From Phycisphaerae bacterium (GTDB lineage Bacteria; Planctomycetota; Phycisphaerae; UBA1845), in assembly GCA_028289375.1 (NCBI GenBank), contig JANQQK010000038.1:20110-84109 (forward strand): a stretch of DNA of 64,000 nt, given 5' to 3'. Shown in pieces: positions 42,436 to 51,931 of this stretch; positions within the stretch are counted from its first letter, which is position 1; each line of letters begins with the position of its first letter. Both the position numbers and the translations under genes were made by a program. The notes beneath the pieces were generated by a model. The model worked only from the letters and a program-made list of their open reading frames with translations, did no database searches and was not told the origin of the DNA.

Positions 42436-43184
42436 CGCGTCGGATCATTGCGTGCCTGGACATTTGCGATGGCCGGGTGGTGAAAGGTGTACAGTTCAAA
42501 GGGTTGGTGGACGCCGGCGATCCTGTGGAACGCGCGACGCACTACATGTTGACTGGGGCGGACGAGCTCTGCTTCTTGGATGTGTCCGCCAGTGTGGAGG
42601 GTCGCAGGTTGTCGACGGCGTTGGTTGAACAGATTGCGGCGGCGCTGTCGATCCCATTCACGGTTGGCGGTGGCGTGCGGACGGTTGACGATGCGCGTGA
42701 AATTCTGCTGGCTGGCGCGGACAAGATCGCGGTCAACACGGCGGCGTTGTTGCGACCGGCGCTGCTGACGGAGTTGGCGGACGCGTTCGGTCGTCAGTGT
42801 GTGGTTGTGTCGATTGATACGCGTCGCGTTGGTGATTCGTGGTTGGTGGCCACGCACGGGGGGCGCGAGACGGTTGAACGCTGTTGTCAGGATTGGGCGG
42901 CTGAGGTGGTGGAACGTGGTGCTGGCGAGATTCTGCTAAACGTGATCGACACGGACGGAACACGCGGGGGATTCGGAATTGACATCACGCGCGAGATCAG
43001 CGCTGCGGTAACGGTGCCGGTCATTGCATCCGGTGGTGGTGGCGAGGCGTCGCATTTTGTGGACGTGTTTGGTGAGACGGAGGCGTCGGCTGCGTTGGCG
43101 GCGTCGATTTTTCATGACGGCACGTGGACACCGGACATGCTCAAACGGGAGCTGCGGTCAGAGGGAATCAAGGTGCGGCTGTGA
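42429..43184 (+). CDS. hisF: imidazole glycerol phosphate synthase, cyclase subunit
   Basis: 251 residues, TIM barrel. ACLDICDGRVVKGVQF carries the catalytic Asp and Lys, the second Asp lies in VSIDTRR, and FTVGGGVRTVDDA plus VIASGGGGEASHF are the phosphate loops. It takes ammonia from HisH and makes IGP plus AICAR. It overlaps hisH by seven bases and the next gene by four. Confidence 0.93.
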   Translation: MLTRRIIACLDICDGRVVKGVQFKGLVDAGDPVERATHYMLTGADELCFLDVSASVEGRRLSTALVEQIAAALSIPFTVGGGVRTVDDAREILLAGADKIAVNTAALLRPALLTELADAFGRQCVVVSIDTRRVGDSWLVATHGGRETVERCCQDWAAEVVERGAGEILLNVIDTDGTRGGFGIDITREISAAVTVPVIASGGGGEASHFVDVFGETEASAALAASIFHDGTWTPDMLKRELRSEGIKVRL

Positions 43185-44440
43185 TCATTCCGAGTATCGA
43201 CATTCAGGCCGGCAAGGTCGTACAGCTTCGGCAGGGTCGCGAGCACGTGCTGACGGATTCGCGGTCTCCTGTGGAATTGGCGCGTTACTTCGGGCGGTTT
43301 GGGCCGGTGGCGGTGGTGGACCTGGATGCGGCGATGGGGACGGGCAGCAACGAGGAACTTGTCGCATCCTGCTGTGCGGTGGCGCGGTGTCGTGTGGGGG
43401 GCGGGATACGGTCGAAAGAGGCGGTGTTGCGCTGGATTCGACGTGGGGCAGAGAAAGTGATCATCGGGACGGCTGCGTCGCCTGAGTTTCTGTCTCAGTT
43501 CCCGCGGGAATGGTTGATTGCGGCGATTGATGCGCGGGACGGCGAAGTGGTGGTCGAGGGTTGGCAACGCGGAACGGGGACGCCGTTGTTCGATGCGGCC
43601 AAGCAGCTTGGCCCATACGTGAGCGAGTTGCTGTTCACGTGCGTGGAGCGGGAGGGGATGCTTGGCGGCGGTGCTGTCGACGAGGCGATCGCGTTGAAGC
43701 AAGCGGTCGATGTGCCGGTGACGGTGGCTGGTGGGATCTCGTCGGTTGCGGAAGTCAGTCGGCTGACCGATGCGGGAATGAATGTGCAGCTTGGTCGGGC
43801 GGTGTACGAATCTCGGATAGACCTTGCAGATGCGTGGGTCGCGCAGATTCGATTCGGATCGGACGGGCTGGTCCCGACGATCGTGCAGGATGATGAAACG
43901 GGTGAAGTGCTCATGTTGGCGTACAGCAATGCGGAGTCGTTGGCACGGGCACTTCGGGAAGGGGCAGGCTGGTATTACTCGCGTTCGCGGAACGAGCTGT
44001 GGCGGAAGGGGGCGACGTCGGGAAACACGCAGGAACTGGTCGGGGCTGAGTGGGACTGCGATCGCGATGCGGTGCTGTTTCGTGTGATTCAGCGCGGACC
44101 AGCCTGTCACGAGGGGCGACGCAGTTGTTTCGACTCGCGGCAGCGGGACATGCTGGGTCGGTTGGCGCGAACGATTCAATCACGAGCAGCCTCTGCCAAA
44201 CAGGGGAGCTACACGCAACGACTGCTCGCGGATCGGTCGCTGATGGCGGCGAAGCTGCGCGAAGAGATTGGCGAAGTGATCGACGCGGATACGATGGATG
44301 AGGTGTCGTGGGAGGCGGCGGACGTGTTGTATCACCTGATGGTGTTTGGCCAGGCGGCAGGTGTGTCCCTGGATCGAATCGCGATGGAGCTGCGTTCGCG
44401 GATGGTCGGCAATGTCAATGCCAATGGCCTGAATGGATGA
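43181..44440 (+). CDS. HisA-HisI-HisE trifunctional fusion
   Basis: 419 residues from the GTG at 43181 (GTGA overlap with hisF). HisA (about 1-225): PSIDIQAGKVVQL, CRVGGGIRSKEAV and AAIDARDGEVVVEGW. HisI (about 228-325): DGLVPTIVQDDETGEVLMLA, GATSGNTQELV, DCDRDAVLF and ACHEGRRSCF with zinc cysteines. HisE (about 345-415): RSLMAAKLREEIGEVIDA and SWEAADVLYHLMVF. It would carry PRA-CH, PR-ATP pyrophosphatase and ProFAR isomerase, three consecutive early steps, in one chain. HisIE fusions are common; HisA joined to them is unusual. Confidence 0.9.
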   Translation: MIIPSIDIQAGKVVQLRQGREHVLTDSRSPVELARYFGRFGPVAVVDLDAAMGTGSNEELVASCCAVARCRVGGGIRSKEAVLRWIRRGAEKVIIGTAASPEFLSQFPREWLIAAIDARDGEVVVEGWQRGTGTPLFDAAKQLGPYVSELLFTCVEREGMLGGGAVDEAIALKQAVDVPVTVAGGISSVAEVSRLTDAGMNVQLGRAVYESRIDLADAWVAQIRFGSDGLVPTIVQDDETGEVLMLAYSNAESLARALREGAGWYYSRSRNELWRKGATSGNTQELVGAEWDCDRDAVLFRVIQRGPACHEGRRSCFDSRQRDMLGRLARTIQSRAASAKQGSYTQRLLADRSLMAAKLREEIGEVIDADTMDEVSWEAADVLYHLMVFGQAAGVSLDRIAMELRSRMVGNVNANGLNG

Positions 44441-44517
44441 ACGCATGATCACCGAAGAGTGTCGCCGCCGAGACGTCGCTCCAGTCAACCCAAGGACAGT
44501 GCAACATTGACCCCTGT

Positions 44518-45528
44518 TCAGCGTGACGCGCCTGCCTGTGTCTTTGCTGAACGGCTGTCGGTCGGATGATTGGCTTTGCCCCACGCGATCGTTGGATCAT
44601 ACCGTGACACGCGCTTCGTCACGCTTGAATCGGATGTGCGGACAAGCACGTCGGCATGATGGATCACGTTGTTGAATAACTGCCACTCCAAGTGCGGCAT
44701 CGGTGTGTTACCGAGATTCGCGTAATGCAGCTGGACGTGGACTTTGGCCATCCAGAAGCACGAACGATCGCGGTGCCGACCGTCCGGATCGATAATCCGA
44801 ATGGACACGTCTGAAGCATGGCGCTTGCGATCACCAGTCCGGATCAGAATCTGCTGGCGAAAGAGATGTGTGGTCGATTGCTCGACCGCGTTCAAGTCTT
44901 CGGCGGTCAGCACCGACTCTTTCGGGCGGGGAATCGGGATCCACGTTTCGAGAATCCCCGCAGGGACGTAAACATCCACCACCATGTCTTCATCGATTCG
45001 ATGCCATACGGCATGAACATCGGGCTTTCCAACGGGTTCGCACGAAATCGAACCAGGATTGTCGGCTTGGCCTTCGCCGTCGTCCTGCTGACCAAGGCGC
45101 ACGACCTCCACGTTTCCGCCGCTGGTCAGCACGATCTGTGTCGATCCACCGCCATGACGTATGCGTAACACCAATCGAGCGCGGTCGTGCTGGCCATCCG
45201 ACACGCCACGCCACCGCAGCGCCACGAATCGTCCGGCGACATCGGCCTCCGTGGTTGCGCGATCCTGGGTGATGTGCAGCGCCACCGTGGTACCGGTTTC
45301 GTCATACACGTCGAGAGCGGCAAGAACATCGCGAAGCACATCTCGCTTCTCAGGCTCGCCACTGCTGTGCCGATGACCACGTGGCTGATCGTCATCCAGC
45401 GAAATCATCATCGTGCGATCGTCGAACACGATTTTCCCGTTGTACACAGCAAGACCGTGCGCGGAGACGATCTCCGCCGCCAGCAATATTCCACCGAGGG
45501 TCATCATCCAAAGCTGCGCGCGTCGCAT
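44518..45528 (-). CDS. secreted protein of unknown function
   Basis: 336 residues with a signal peptide (about 1-23, EIVSAHG). The body is beta-rich and acidic to neutral (VALRWRGVSDGQHDRARLVL, MVVDVYVPAGILETWIPIPR) and ends in a polar tail. The start lies three bases after the mannosidase stop with GCGGAGTAG upstream, so it is the last gene of the glycan-use operon. No domain recognised; its place suggests a surface or periplasmic helper. Confidence 0.6.
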   Translation of the reverse strand: MRRAQLWMMTLGGILLAAEIVSAHGLAVYNGKIVFDDRTMMISLDDDQPRGHRHSSGEPEKRDVLRDVLAALDVYDETGTTVALHITQDRATTEADVAGRFVALRWRGVSDGQHDRARLVLRIRHGGGSTQIVLTSGGNVEVVRLGQQDDGEGQADNPGSISCEPVGKPDVHAVWHRIDEDMVVDVYVPAGILETWIPIPRPKESVLTAEDLNAVEQSTTHLFRQQILIRTGDRKRHASDVSIRIIDPDGRHRDRSCFWMAKVHVQLHYANLGNTPMPHLEWQLFNNVIHHADVLVRTSDSSVTKRVSRYDPTIAWGKANHPTDSRSAKTQAGASR

Positions 45529-45531
45529 GGA

Positions 45532-48500
45532 CTACTCCGCTTCGATCACATCGATCTCGGTGAAGAATGTTCCGTGTCCGACGTCTTCAGCCGCCCAAAG
45601 CAGGAATCGATACGGTCCGAGATCATCCCCTTGGCCACTGATCGAACTCGCATGCACACCGCCGCTTCCCAGAGGCTTTGTCTGCACGACACCCAGCAGC
45701 GTCCAGCCATCCTGCTTGTCCAGCGCGATATTCGCAGGCGGCATCCTGCTCTCGTTCGAACCCCAGAGCGAGAAATACTGAGGACCACGCTCCCCGCGGT
45801 GCCACGAATAGGTATTCACCCGGTCGATCGGCGTCGCCTCTCCGAGGTCGACGTAGAACCGTGCGGCATTGTCGAACCAGACACACCGCTTGATGTCGTC
45901 GTCGTTCTGCGCGACCTCGCCGTCCGTCAGTCTCGGCAAACGGTCACCGTCCGCACCAGCTGCCCCGTGCGGTTGCCTGTCCGCTTCGTCGACAAACCGA
46001 ATCACCCTGTTCGACCGCGAAAGCAGGTCATCATCGGTTGGTTTGGCAATCGTCAGTCTGTCAAACGATTCAACGCGCTCGGTCTTCACCGAGCCAACAG
46101 CCTCGACGCCGTCAAACACCGGCGGTGGCGGTGGCGGATAGGTATGCCGCAGGACGATCGGCTCACGTCCGGTGAAGTCATCGTACAAGGGTTGCGTCGG
46201 GCGAACAGCCGGGTGGGTCCGATTGACAGCCGTCGCCGCGAAGACCCTGATCGACGGATCATCCGGCAGGGTGACGTTCTTCGACCCCGGCTTCAATGGC
46301 ACGACGTGATGGAACAGGTAACTGAACTTGTAGGCATGGTTTCCGTCGTTGACGGAGTGGTGGTGCGATGCGAACCAAGCAATCGGCGCTCGCTTGATGT
46401 ATCCGGTTTTGAAACCGATGACCTTGCCATCGCAGACATGGTCCACGGCTCCGAACCTGGTATCCCAGACGCGATCATCCCACTGCCCGACAAAACCCGT
46501 CCACGCCTGAAAGGCCACACTCTGCAACTCACCATCGACCGACACGCCGGCCACGACATCTCGATCCGCCGCCGCCAGCAGATGCAGCTCAGTGAATGCG
46601 CCATCCGGCAAGGCGGTGGTTTGGCCGGCGCACGCCACCGCGTTCTTCTCACCATCTGCAACGGAGCCGAGGACGAATGGCACATCGCCATGCACGAGTT
46701 GCCGGGGCAGTTCCTCGGCCGGGAAGCTTCGACCATCCTCGGTGAACGCGCCGTCCGAGCGATCGCCATCCATTGTTGCAACATCGACGTTGAATGGAAG
46801 CTTGAGCGGCACCGCCTTTGGCAGCGGCTTCGAACGTGGTTTCTCGGCCAAACGTACCGCAAACGACTTCGGTTCGTACGACGCGATGTCGAAGCGGAGC
46901 TTGCCATCCACGACCCGTGCGTCCCCGATTCGCCGCTCCTGGCCATCCACCTCGAATGCTTCGACGACACTGGCTGCGAATTCGAGCGACACATCCTTCG
47001 ACGGCCGACCGTGCAACTCCTGCACCCGCACGATGACATGCTCGCTCTCCTCTGCCTGCTTGATCGCGCGAATGTCGACCTGCGGAGCATTCACCATCGC
47101 CCACTGGAAGACCCGCCCAAGCGAGCCGTCATGTTTGGGCGACTGAAACGCAATTAAGGGCACGTTCAACCGCCGCCCCTGCCACTCAGACCCGCCGGCC
47201 CGCCAGTCGCCCTCATGACCAAAGACGGCGTACGTGTACACGTGTCGGCCCCAGTCCTGACTGTGCTGGTCCATGTACGACTTCCGCACGCCGGGTGTGT
47301 ACAGCAGCGTCAATCGCAACGTGTTGTCGTCCGGCTTGTCCGATCCAAACTTCGAGTCCTCGAGAATCGACACGCCGTACGATCCGTCCGCATCGGTCAG
47401 ATCGAACCACTCATGCGACGGCACCTCGTACTTTGTCGGTTCGTTGTTGCCACGTTCGATCGTCCCCATGCCCCAGTTGTAGGTCGCATTCGGGTTGGCC
47501 ACCGTGAGTGGGAAGGATGCTTTCAATGCCACCGATGCCGACTGCCAGTCGACGTCGTTCACGAACTCGACGCGCCGACCCGCATCACCCGTGGCCAGGC
47601 GAATCTGCTGTTTGAAGATCGAGTTGCGTGCCTCGCGTTCGATTTCAATCGCGACGCGCACCGGACCATTCTCGATGATCCGGATCTTCCGAGGGCCTTT
47701 GACATGATCGATGGGCGGATTCTTGCGGTCGGCCCAGTCCATGTTCCAGGCAGGCCAGTTTTGCGGACGCTCATGCGTGAAGACGAGTCGTGCCGGTTTA
47801 TCGAGCAGTTCCTTGCCGTTGGACAGATCGACGATCGATCCGACGTCGCCGTCCGGCGTGATGCCGACACGGTAATGCTCGTTGGACAACACTTCCTTGA
47901 ATCGACGGCCATTGCCGATGGCCGGCGCCTTTCTGCTGCCATTCTTGTGACGGAACGGGCTGTCTGCGGGTCGAACATCGAAGACCGAGAGCGACACGGG
48001 CGGAACTTCTGCGGTGAATATGATCGAAACTTCGTTCTCGCCACGCCCCACGATCTGTGATGGGCGCTCCCTGCCTTGATGATCAAACACACGCACGTGC
48101 TTTGGGGCGGCGCCATTGAACTGCACAGTCGCTTCGACAACGTCCTCGCGCGTGATGGCAAGCGGGTTGTACACGACGAGCGGTTCGCCCGTCGTCCGCG
48201 TGTCCATCTGTCGCGCAACGCTATCGACAGCATGCTCCAGCACGGCTGCAAACCCGTTCATCGCGACGATCTCATCGTTCCACGAATAGGTGTACGCCCG
48301 GGGAATGCTCGTGCCGGGCAGAATGTCGTGCATCTGGTTGGCGAGCAGCCGCTCCCACGATTGCCGCAGTTTCTCACGCGGGTAGGCCGACACACCAAGC
48401 CATTCCGCCGCCGTCGCCATCCGCTCCGCCGCGTCGGCGAGCAGTTCGTTCTTGCGATTCCACCGCTTCATGTACGACTGCGACGTCAGCGTGCCAGCCG

Positions 48501-49452
48501 AGTGCTCGGTCAGCAGCAGATCGCCTTTGTATCGCGGCAGCTTCGCCTTCAACTCCGGCGTGATGTCCTTGAACATCTGATCAGACGACACCAACGCCAC
48601 GCGAATCTGCGAATCTTCGTTGTTCATGCTTGCGATGTAGTTGGCCACGTCCTTGGCGCGCGGTGCGCCACCCTCGTCGCCCACGCCGTAGTAGTGGTAA
48701 TCCGCCCACACGCCGTACCGTTCACCATTCTCATGCACGCGCTTGACCCACGTCGGATTCGTATCCACGCGTCCCTCGATCGCTCCGACGTACGCGCCCG
48801 GATCGAACGCAGCCAACACCGACTCACCGTCGAGCCCTTCCCAAACCCCGACCTTGAACGGAATCCCAACGGCGGACCCCCATGTCAGTTTCTGCGTCGA
48901 AAAGCCCTTCAAGCCGCAATGCGCCCAGATCGACGGCAGCGATGCGGGAAATCCGAAGCAGTCCGGCAACATGAAATCGACGCTCTCCTTGCCAAACTCC
49001 TCGCGGAAGAACAGATTGCCATACAACACCTGCCGAATGATCGCCTCGGCTGACGGGACATTCACATCCCCTTCATCCACCGACGAGCCGGACACGAACC
49101 ATCGCCCATCGGCCACGTATTTCTTCAACCGCTCGTAGCGCTTCGGGTAATACTCCTTCATCATCTGATAGCGAATCGATCCGGTGAAATTGAACACGTA
49201 CTCGGGATATTGCTCGAACCGCTCGAAGTTCTGATCCATCGTCTCGCGGATGTACAGATCGATCGTCCGGCAGAAGTCCCACCGCCACTGCGTGTCCAGA
49301 TGGGCATACCCCACGCAGTACAAGACCTTGTCCTTGGACAGGTCGAACATCGGATCCGTCGAACGATCGTCCGCCGACACCGAACAAACCGCGCCAAGCA
49401 ACACCACAACCGCAACCAGCAAACCACGCGCGTTCATTGATTCACCCATCAT
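45532..49452 (-). CDS. secreted GH38 alpha-mannosidase-type enzyme with discoidin-like C-terminus
   Basis: 1306 residues. Signal peptide (about 6-26). GH38 catalytic domain: YAHLDTQWRW (metal HxD), LPDCFGFPASLP with the nucleophile Asp, and the QMHDILPGTSI helix with the metal His. The mid and C-terminal GH38 domains run to about 900. Residues about 1140-1306 look like an F5/8 (discoidin) carbohydrate-binding fold: AARFYVDLGEATPIDRVNTY and GPQYFSLWGSNES. It should trim alpha-mannosides outside the cytoplasm. The ATG overlaps the permease stop (ATGA); ATG 49437 is an alternative. Confidence 0.87.
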   Translation of the reverse strand: MMGESMNARGLLVAVVVLLGAVCSVSADDRSTDPMFDLSKDKVLYCVGYAHLDTQWRWDFCRTIDLYIRETMDQNFERFEQYPEYVFNFTGSIRYQMMKEYYPKRYERLKKYVADGRWFVSGSSVDEGDVNVPSAEAIIRQVLYGNLFFREEFGKESVDFMLPDCFGFPASLPSIWAHCGLKGFSTQKLTWGSAVGIPFKVGVWEGLDGESVLAAFDPGAYVGAIEGRVDTNPTWVKRVHENGERYGVWADYHYYGVGDEGGAPRAKDVANYIASMNNEDSQIRVALVSSDQMFKDITPELKAKLPRYKGDLLLTEHSAGTLTSQSYMKRWNRKNELLADAAERMATAAEWLGVSAYPREKLRQSWERLLANQMHDILPGTSIPRAYTYSWNDEIVAMNGFAAVLEHAVDSVARQMDTRTTGEPLVVYNPLAITREDVVEATVQFNGAAPKHVRVFDHQGRERPSQIVGRGENEVSIIFTAEVPPVSLSVFDVRPADSPFRHKNGSRKAPAIGNGRRFKEVLSNEHYRVGITPDGDVGSIVDLSNGKELLDKPARLVFTHERPQNWPAWNMDWADRKNPPIDHVKGPRKIRIIENGPVRVAIEIEREARNSIFKQQIRLATGDAGRRVEFVNDVDWQSASVALKASFPLTVANPNATYNWGMGTIERGNNEPTKYEVPSHEWFDLTDADGSYGVSILEDSKFGSDKPDDNTLRLTLLYTPGVRKSYMDQHSQDWGRHVYTYAVFGHEGDWRAGGSEWQGRRLNVPLIAFQSPKHDGSLGRVFQWAMVNAPQVDIRAIKQAEESEHVIVRVQELHGRPSKDVSLEFAASVVEAFEVDGQERRIGDARVVDGKLRFDIASYEPKSFAVRLAEKPRSKPLPKAVPLKLPFNVDVATMDGDRSDGAFTEDGRSFPAEELPRQLVHGDVPFVLGSVADGEKNAVACAGQTTALPDGAFTELHLLAAADRDVVAGVSVDGELQSVAFQAWTGFVGQWDDRVWDTRFGAVDHVCDGKVIGFKTGYIKRAPIAWFASHHHSVNDGNHAYKFSYLFHHVVPLKPGSKNVTLPDDPSIRVFAATAVNRTHPAVRPTQPLYDDFTGREPIVLRHTYPPPPPPVFDGVEAVGSVKTERVESFDRLTIAKPTDDDLLSRSNRVIRFVDEADRQPHGAAGADGDRLPRLTDGEVAQNDDDIKRCVWFDNAARFYVDLGEATPIDRVNTYSWHRGERGPQYFSLWGSNESRMPPANIALDKQDGWTLLGVVQTKPLGSGGVHASSISGQGDDLGPYRFLLWAAEDVGHGTFFTEIDVIEAE

Positions 49453-50423
49453 CGTTCCAGACGCCTCAGACCGGCATCAGCCAGACTCGCCAGCAGGATC
49501 ACCGCACCCAGTACCACGTTCTGCCAGAACTGCTGAACGCCCATCAGATTCAGACTGTTGTTCAACACGCCAATGATCAAGGCACCGACCAATGTTCCCG
49601 TCACCGTGCCACGACCGCCGAACAAGCTCGTCCCGCCCACCACGACAGCCGCGATGACGTTCAGCTCCCACATTTCCCCGACATTCGGATCGCCCGACAT
49701 CAGCTTGCCCGTATGCATCACCCCGGCAAGACCCGCCAATCCTCCCGTCAGCAGGTAGACCATGGCTTTCGTCCGACCCACGCGAATCCCCGCAAGCGCA
49801 GCCGCCTCCTCATTGCTCCCGATCGCCACCACCGACCGACCGAATACCGTCCGCGACAGCACCGTCGCCACGGCTGCATACACCAGCAGCATCACCAGCA
49901 CCGGCACCGGGATCACACCACCGACGAACCCAGCCCCGACCGACAGCACCTGCTCGGGCAATTCATGAACCGCTATCCCGCCGCAGATGATGAACGCGAA
50001 ACCCCGCGCCATCAGCATGCCCGCAAGCGTGACGATGAACGGCGGAATCGCAAACGTGGCAATCACCATGCCCGACGTCGCACCAACCCCGGCCCCGACT
50101 GCAATGCCGCACGCAAACCCGACCCCGATCGCCAACACCGGCGACGCATCCGGCATCGCCCGCATCACCAACGCAGCCACGACCCCGGTCAACGCCACCA
50201 TCGAACCAACGGACAAGTCGATTCCGCCAGTCACGATCACCAGCGTCATGCCGAACGCGATGATCGCCTCAAACGAAACCTGACGCACGACGTTGATCAG
50301 GTTCGCCTGCGTCCGGAAGTTCTCCGACGATAACGACGCAGCCATCACAAGCACGACGAGGATGATCGGCATCCGCGCTGCCACGAGAAACCGCACAACC
50401 GGATGCACATGTTGACGCGTCAT
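49449..50423 (-). CDS. sugar ABC transporter permease (RbsC type)
   Basis: 324 residues with eight or more membrane helices. The RbsC/XylH-type hallmark GGIDLSVGSMVALTGVVAA follows the first helices, along with AIGSNEEAAALAGIRVGRTK and VVVGGTSLFGGRGTV. It forms the channel of a ribose/xylose-family importer with the ATPase and binding lipoprotein next to it. The ATG overlaps the ATPase stop. Confidence 0.9.
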   Translation of the reverse strand: MTRQHVHPVVRFLVAARMPIILVVLVMAASLSSENFRTQANLINVVRQVSFEAIIAFGMTLVIVTGGIDLSVGSMVALTGVVAALVMRAMPDASPVLAIGVGFACGIAVGAGVGATSGMVIATFAIPPFIVTLAGMLMARGFAFIICGGIAVHELPEQVLSVGAGFVGGVIPVPVLVMLLVYAAVATVLSRTVFGRSVVAIGSNEEAAALAGIRVGRTKAMVYLLTGGLAGLAGVMHTGKLMSGDPNVGEMWELNVIAAVVVGGTSLFGGRGTVTGTLVGALIIGVLNNSLNLMGVQQFWQNVVLGAVILLASLADAGLRRLER

Positions 50424-51931
50424 GACTGATGGGCCACCGCAAGATTCATGATCGCTTCCTGACTGACCGAACGCGTCGAATTGTCCAGAATCCCGGTCAG
50501 ACGTCCATCGCACATCACGGCGATGCGGTCGGCCATCCCGATCACCTCCGGCAGTTCGGACGAGATCATCAGAATCGCGAGCCCCATCCCGGCCAGCACG
50601 TTCAGCTTTTCGTAGATCTCCACCTTCGCCCCGATGTCGACCCCCCGCGTCGGTTCATCCAGAATCAGGAGCGCACATTCCCGCTGCAACCACCGCCCCA
50701 GGAGCACCTTCTGTTGGTTACCCCCGCTCAATGTCCGCGCGGCCCGCTCGCTCGAATCCGCCTTCACGTTGTGCGTCGCCATCAATTCCGTTGCAAGCCG
50801 ACGCTCACCGGACAAACTCAACAACCCGCCCCGCACCGACACCCCCGGATCTGCCAGCGTGATGTTCTCACGGATCGGACGCTCCAGCAGAAGTCCCTCC
50901 CGCTTGCGATCCTCCGGCAGCAACGCCACCCCCGCACGCATCGCCTCGCGCGGCGATCGAAACGGTCCGGACAAGTTGTCGACCTGCACAGTCCCCGACG
51001 TCGCCCGCCGATACCCGAACACCGCCTTCGCCACCGTGCTCCTTCCCGATCCGACCAGCCCCGTCAGCGCGAGCACCTCCCCGCCACGGATCTCAAACGA
51101 CACATCGCGAACCTTTTCCCCCGCGCACAGGCCCATCACCTGCACCCTGACGTCGCCCATCGCGACCGATCGCGGCGGAAACTCCTGATCCACAGGCCTG
51201 CCCACCATGTCATGAATCAACCCCGCCCGCGTCACGTCCGACACGTCGCGCGTTGCAATGTGCCGCCCATCCCGCAGCACCGTCACCGTGTCGGCCAGCG
51301 CGAAGATCTCTTCCAGCCGATGCGAGATGTACAGGATGCTCACGCCGCGCTTGGCCAGCGTCCGCACGACGTCGAACAGTCGATCCAATTCATGCGGCGT
51401 CAGTACGGCCGACGGCTCATCGAGCGTCACCACGCGGGCATCAACCGCGAGCGCCTTGGCGATCTCGACCATCTGCTGCTGCGCGATCGACAGGTTCCGC
51501 ACCATCGCACGCGGTTCGATCGAAACGCCAAGGGACGCGAATAGCCGTTCCGTCTCTTCAGTGATGCGATCGAAACGAATCAGTCCCGACCCGCGCAGTC
51601 GAGGCCAGCGACCGAGAAACACGTTCTCCGCCACCGTCAGGTCCCCGACCAGATGCAACTCCTGATAAACCGTGGCGATCCCCAATCGTCGCGCGTGCCC
51701 GGTGTCCGCAATCTCGACCGTTTCGTCATCCAGCGCGATCGTCCCCCCATCAGGTCGATGCGCCCCCGCCAGCACCTTCATCAGCGTGCTCTTGCCCGCC
51801 CCATTCTCGCCGACAACGGCGTGGATTGAACCAGGCGCCACGTCGAACGACACATCGTCCAACGCCAGCACTCCCGGAAACGCCTTGGAGATGTTCGCGA
51901 ATCGCAGTCGACAGGGCATCACGCGCGTCAC
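50420..51931 (-). CDS. sugar ABC transporter ATP-binding protein (RbsA type)
   Basis: 503 residues, two ABC domains. Domain 1 has Walker A VVGENGAGKSTLMKVL, signature LSIAQQQMVEIAKAL and Walker B VVTLDEPSAVL. Domain 2 has the usual degenerate Walker A LVGSGRSTVAK, signature TLSGGNQQKVLLGRWL and LLILDEPTRGVDIGAK. The start is GTG 51931 overlapping the upstream stop. It powers import by the neighbouring permease. Confidence 0.93.
   Translation of the reverse strand: MTRVMPCRLRFANISKAFPGVLALDDVSFDVAPGSIHAVVGENGAGKSTLMKVLAGAHRPDGGTIALDDETVEIADTGHARRLGIATVYQELHLVGDLTVAENVFLGRWPRLRGSGLIRFDRITEETERLFASLGVSIEPRAMVRNLSIAQQQMVEIAKALAVDARVVTLDEPSAVLTPHELDRLFDVVRTLAKRGVSILYISHRLEEIFALADTVTVLRDGRHIATRDVSDVTRAGLIHDMVGRPVDQEFPPRSVAMGDVRVQVMGLCAGEKVRDVSFEIRGGEVLALTGLVGSGRSTVAKAVFGYRRATSGTVQVDNLSGPFRSPREAMRAGVALLPEDRKREGLLLERPIRENITLADPGVSVRGGLLSLSGERRLATELMATHNVKADSSERAARTLSGGNQQKVLLGRWLQRECALLILDEPTRGVDIGAKVEIYEKLNVLAGMGLAILMISSELPEVIGMADRIAVMCDGRLTGILDNSTRSVSQEAIMNLAVAHQS

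Noticed and set aside
45187..47157. A 656-codon open frame on the plus strand opposite the mannosidase
   Set aside because: It overlaps clear GH38 coding sequence on the minus strand, shows no domain and shadow-type composition.
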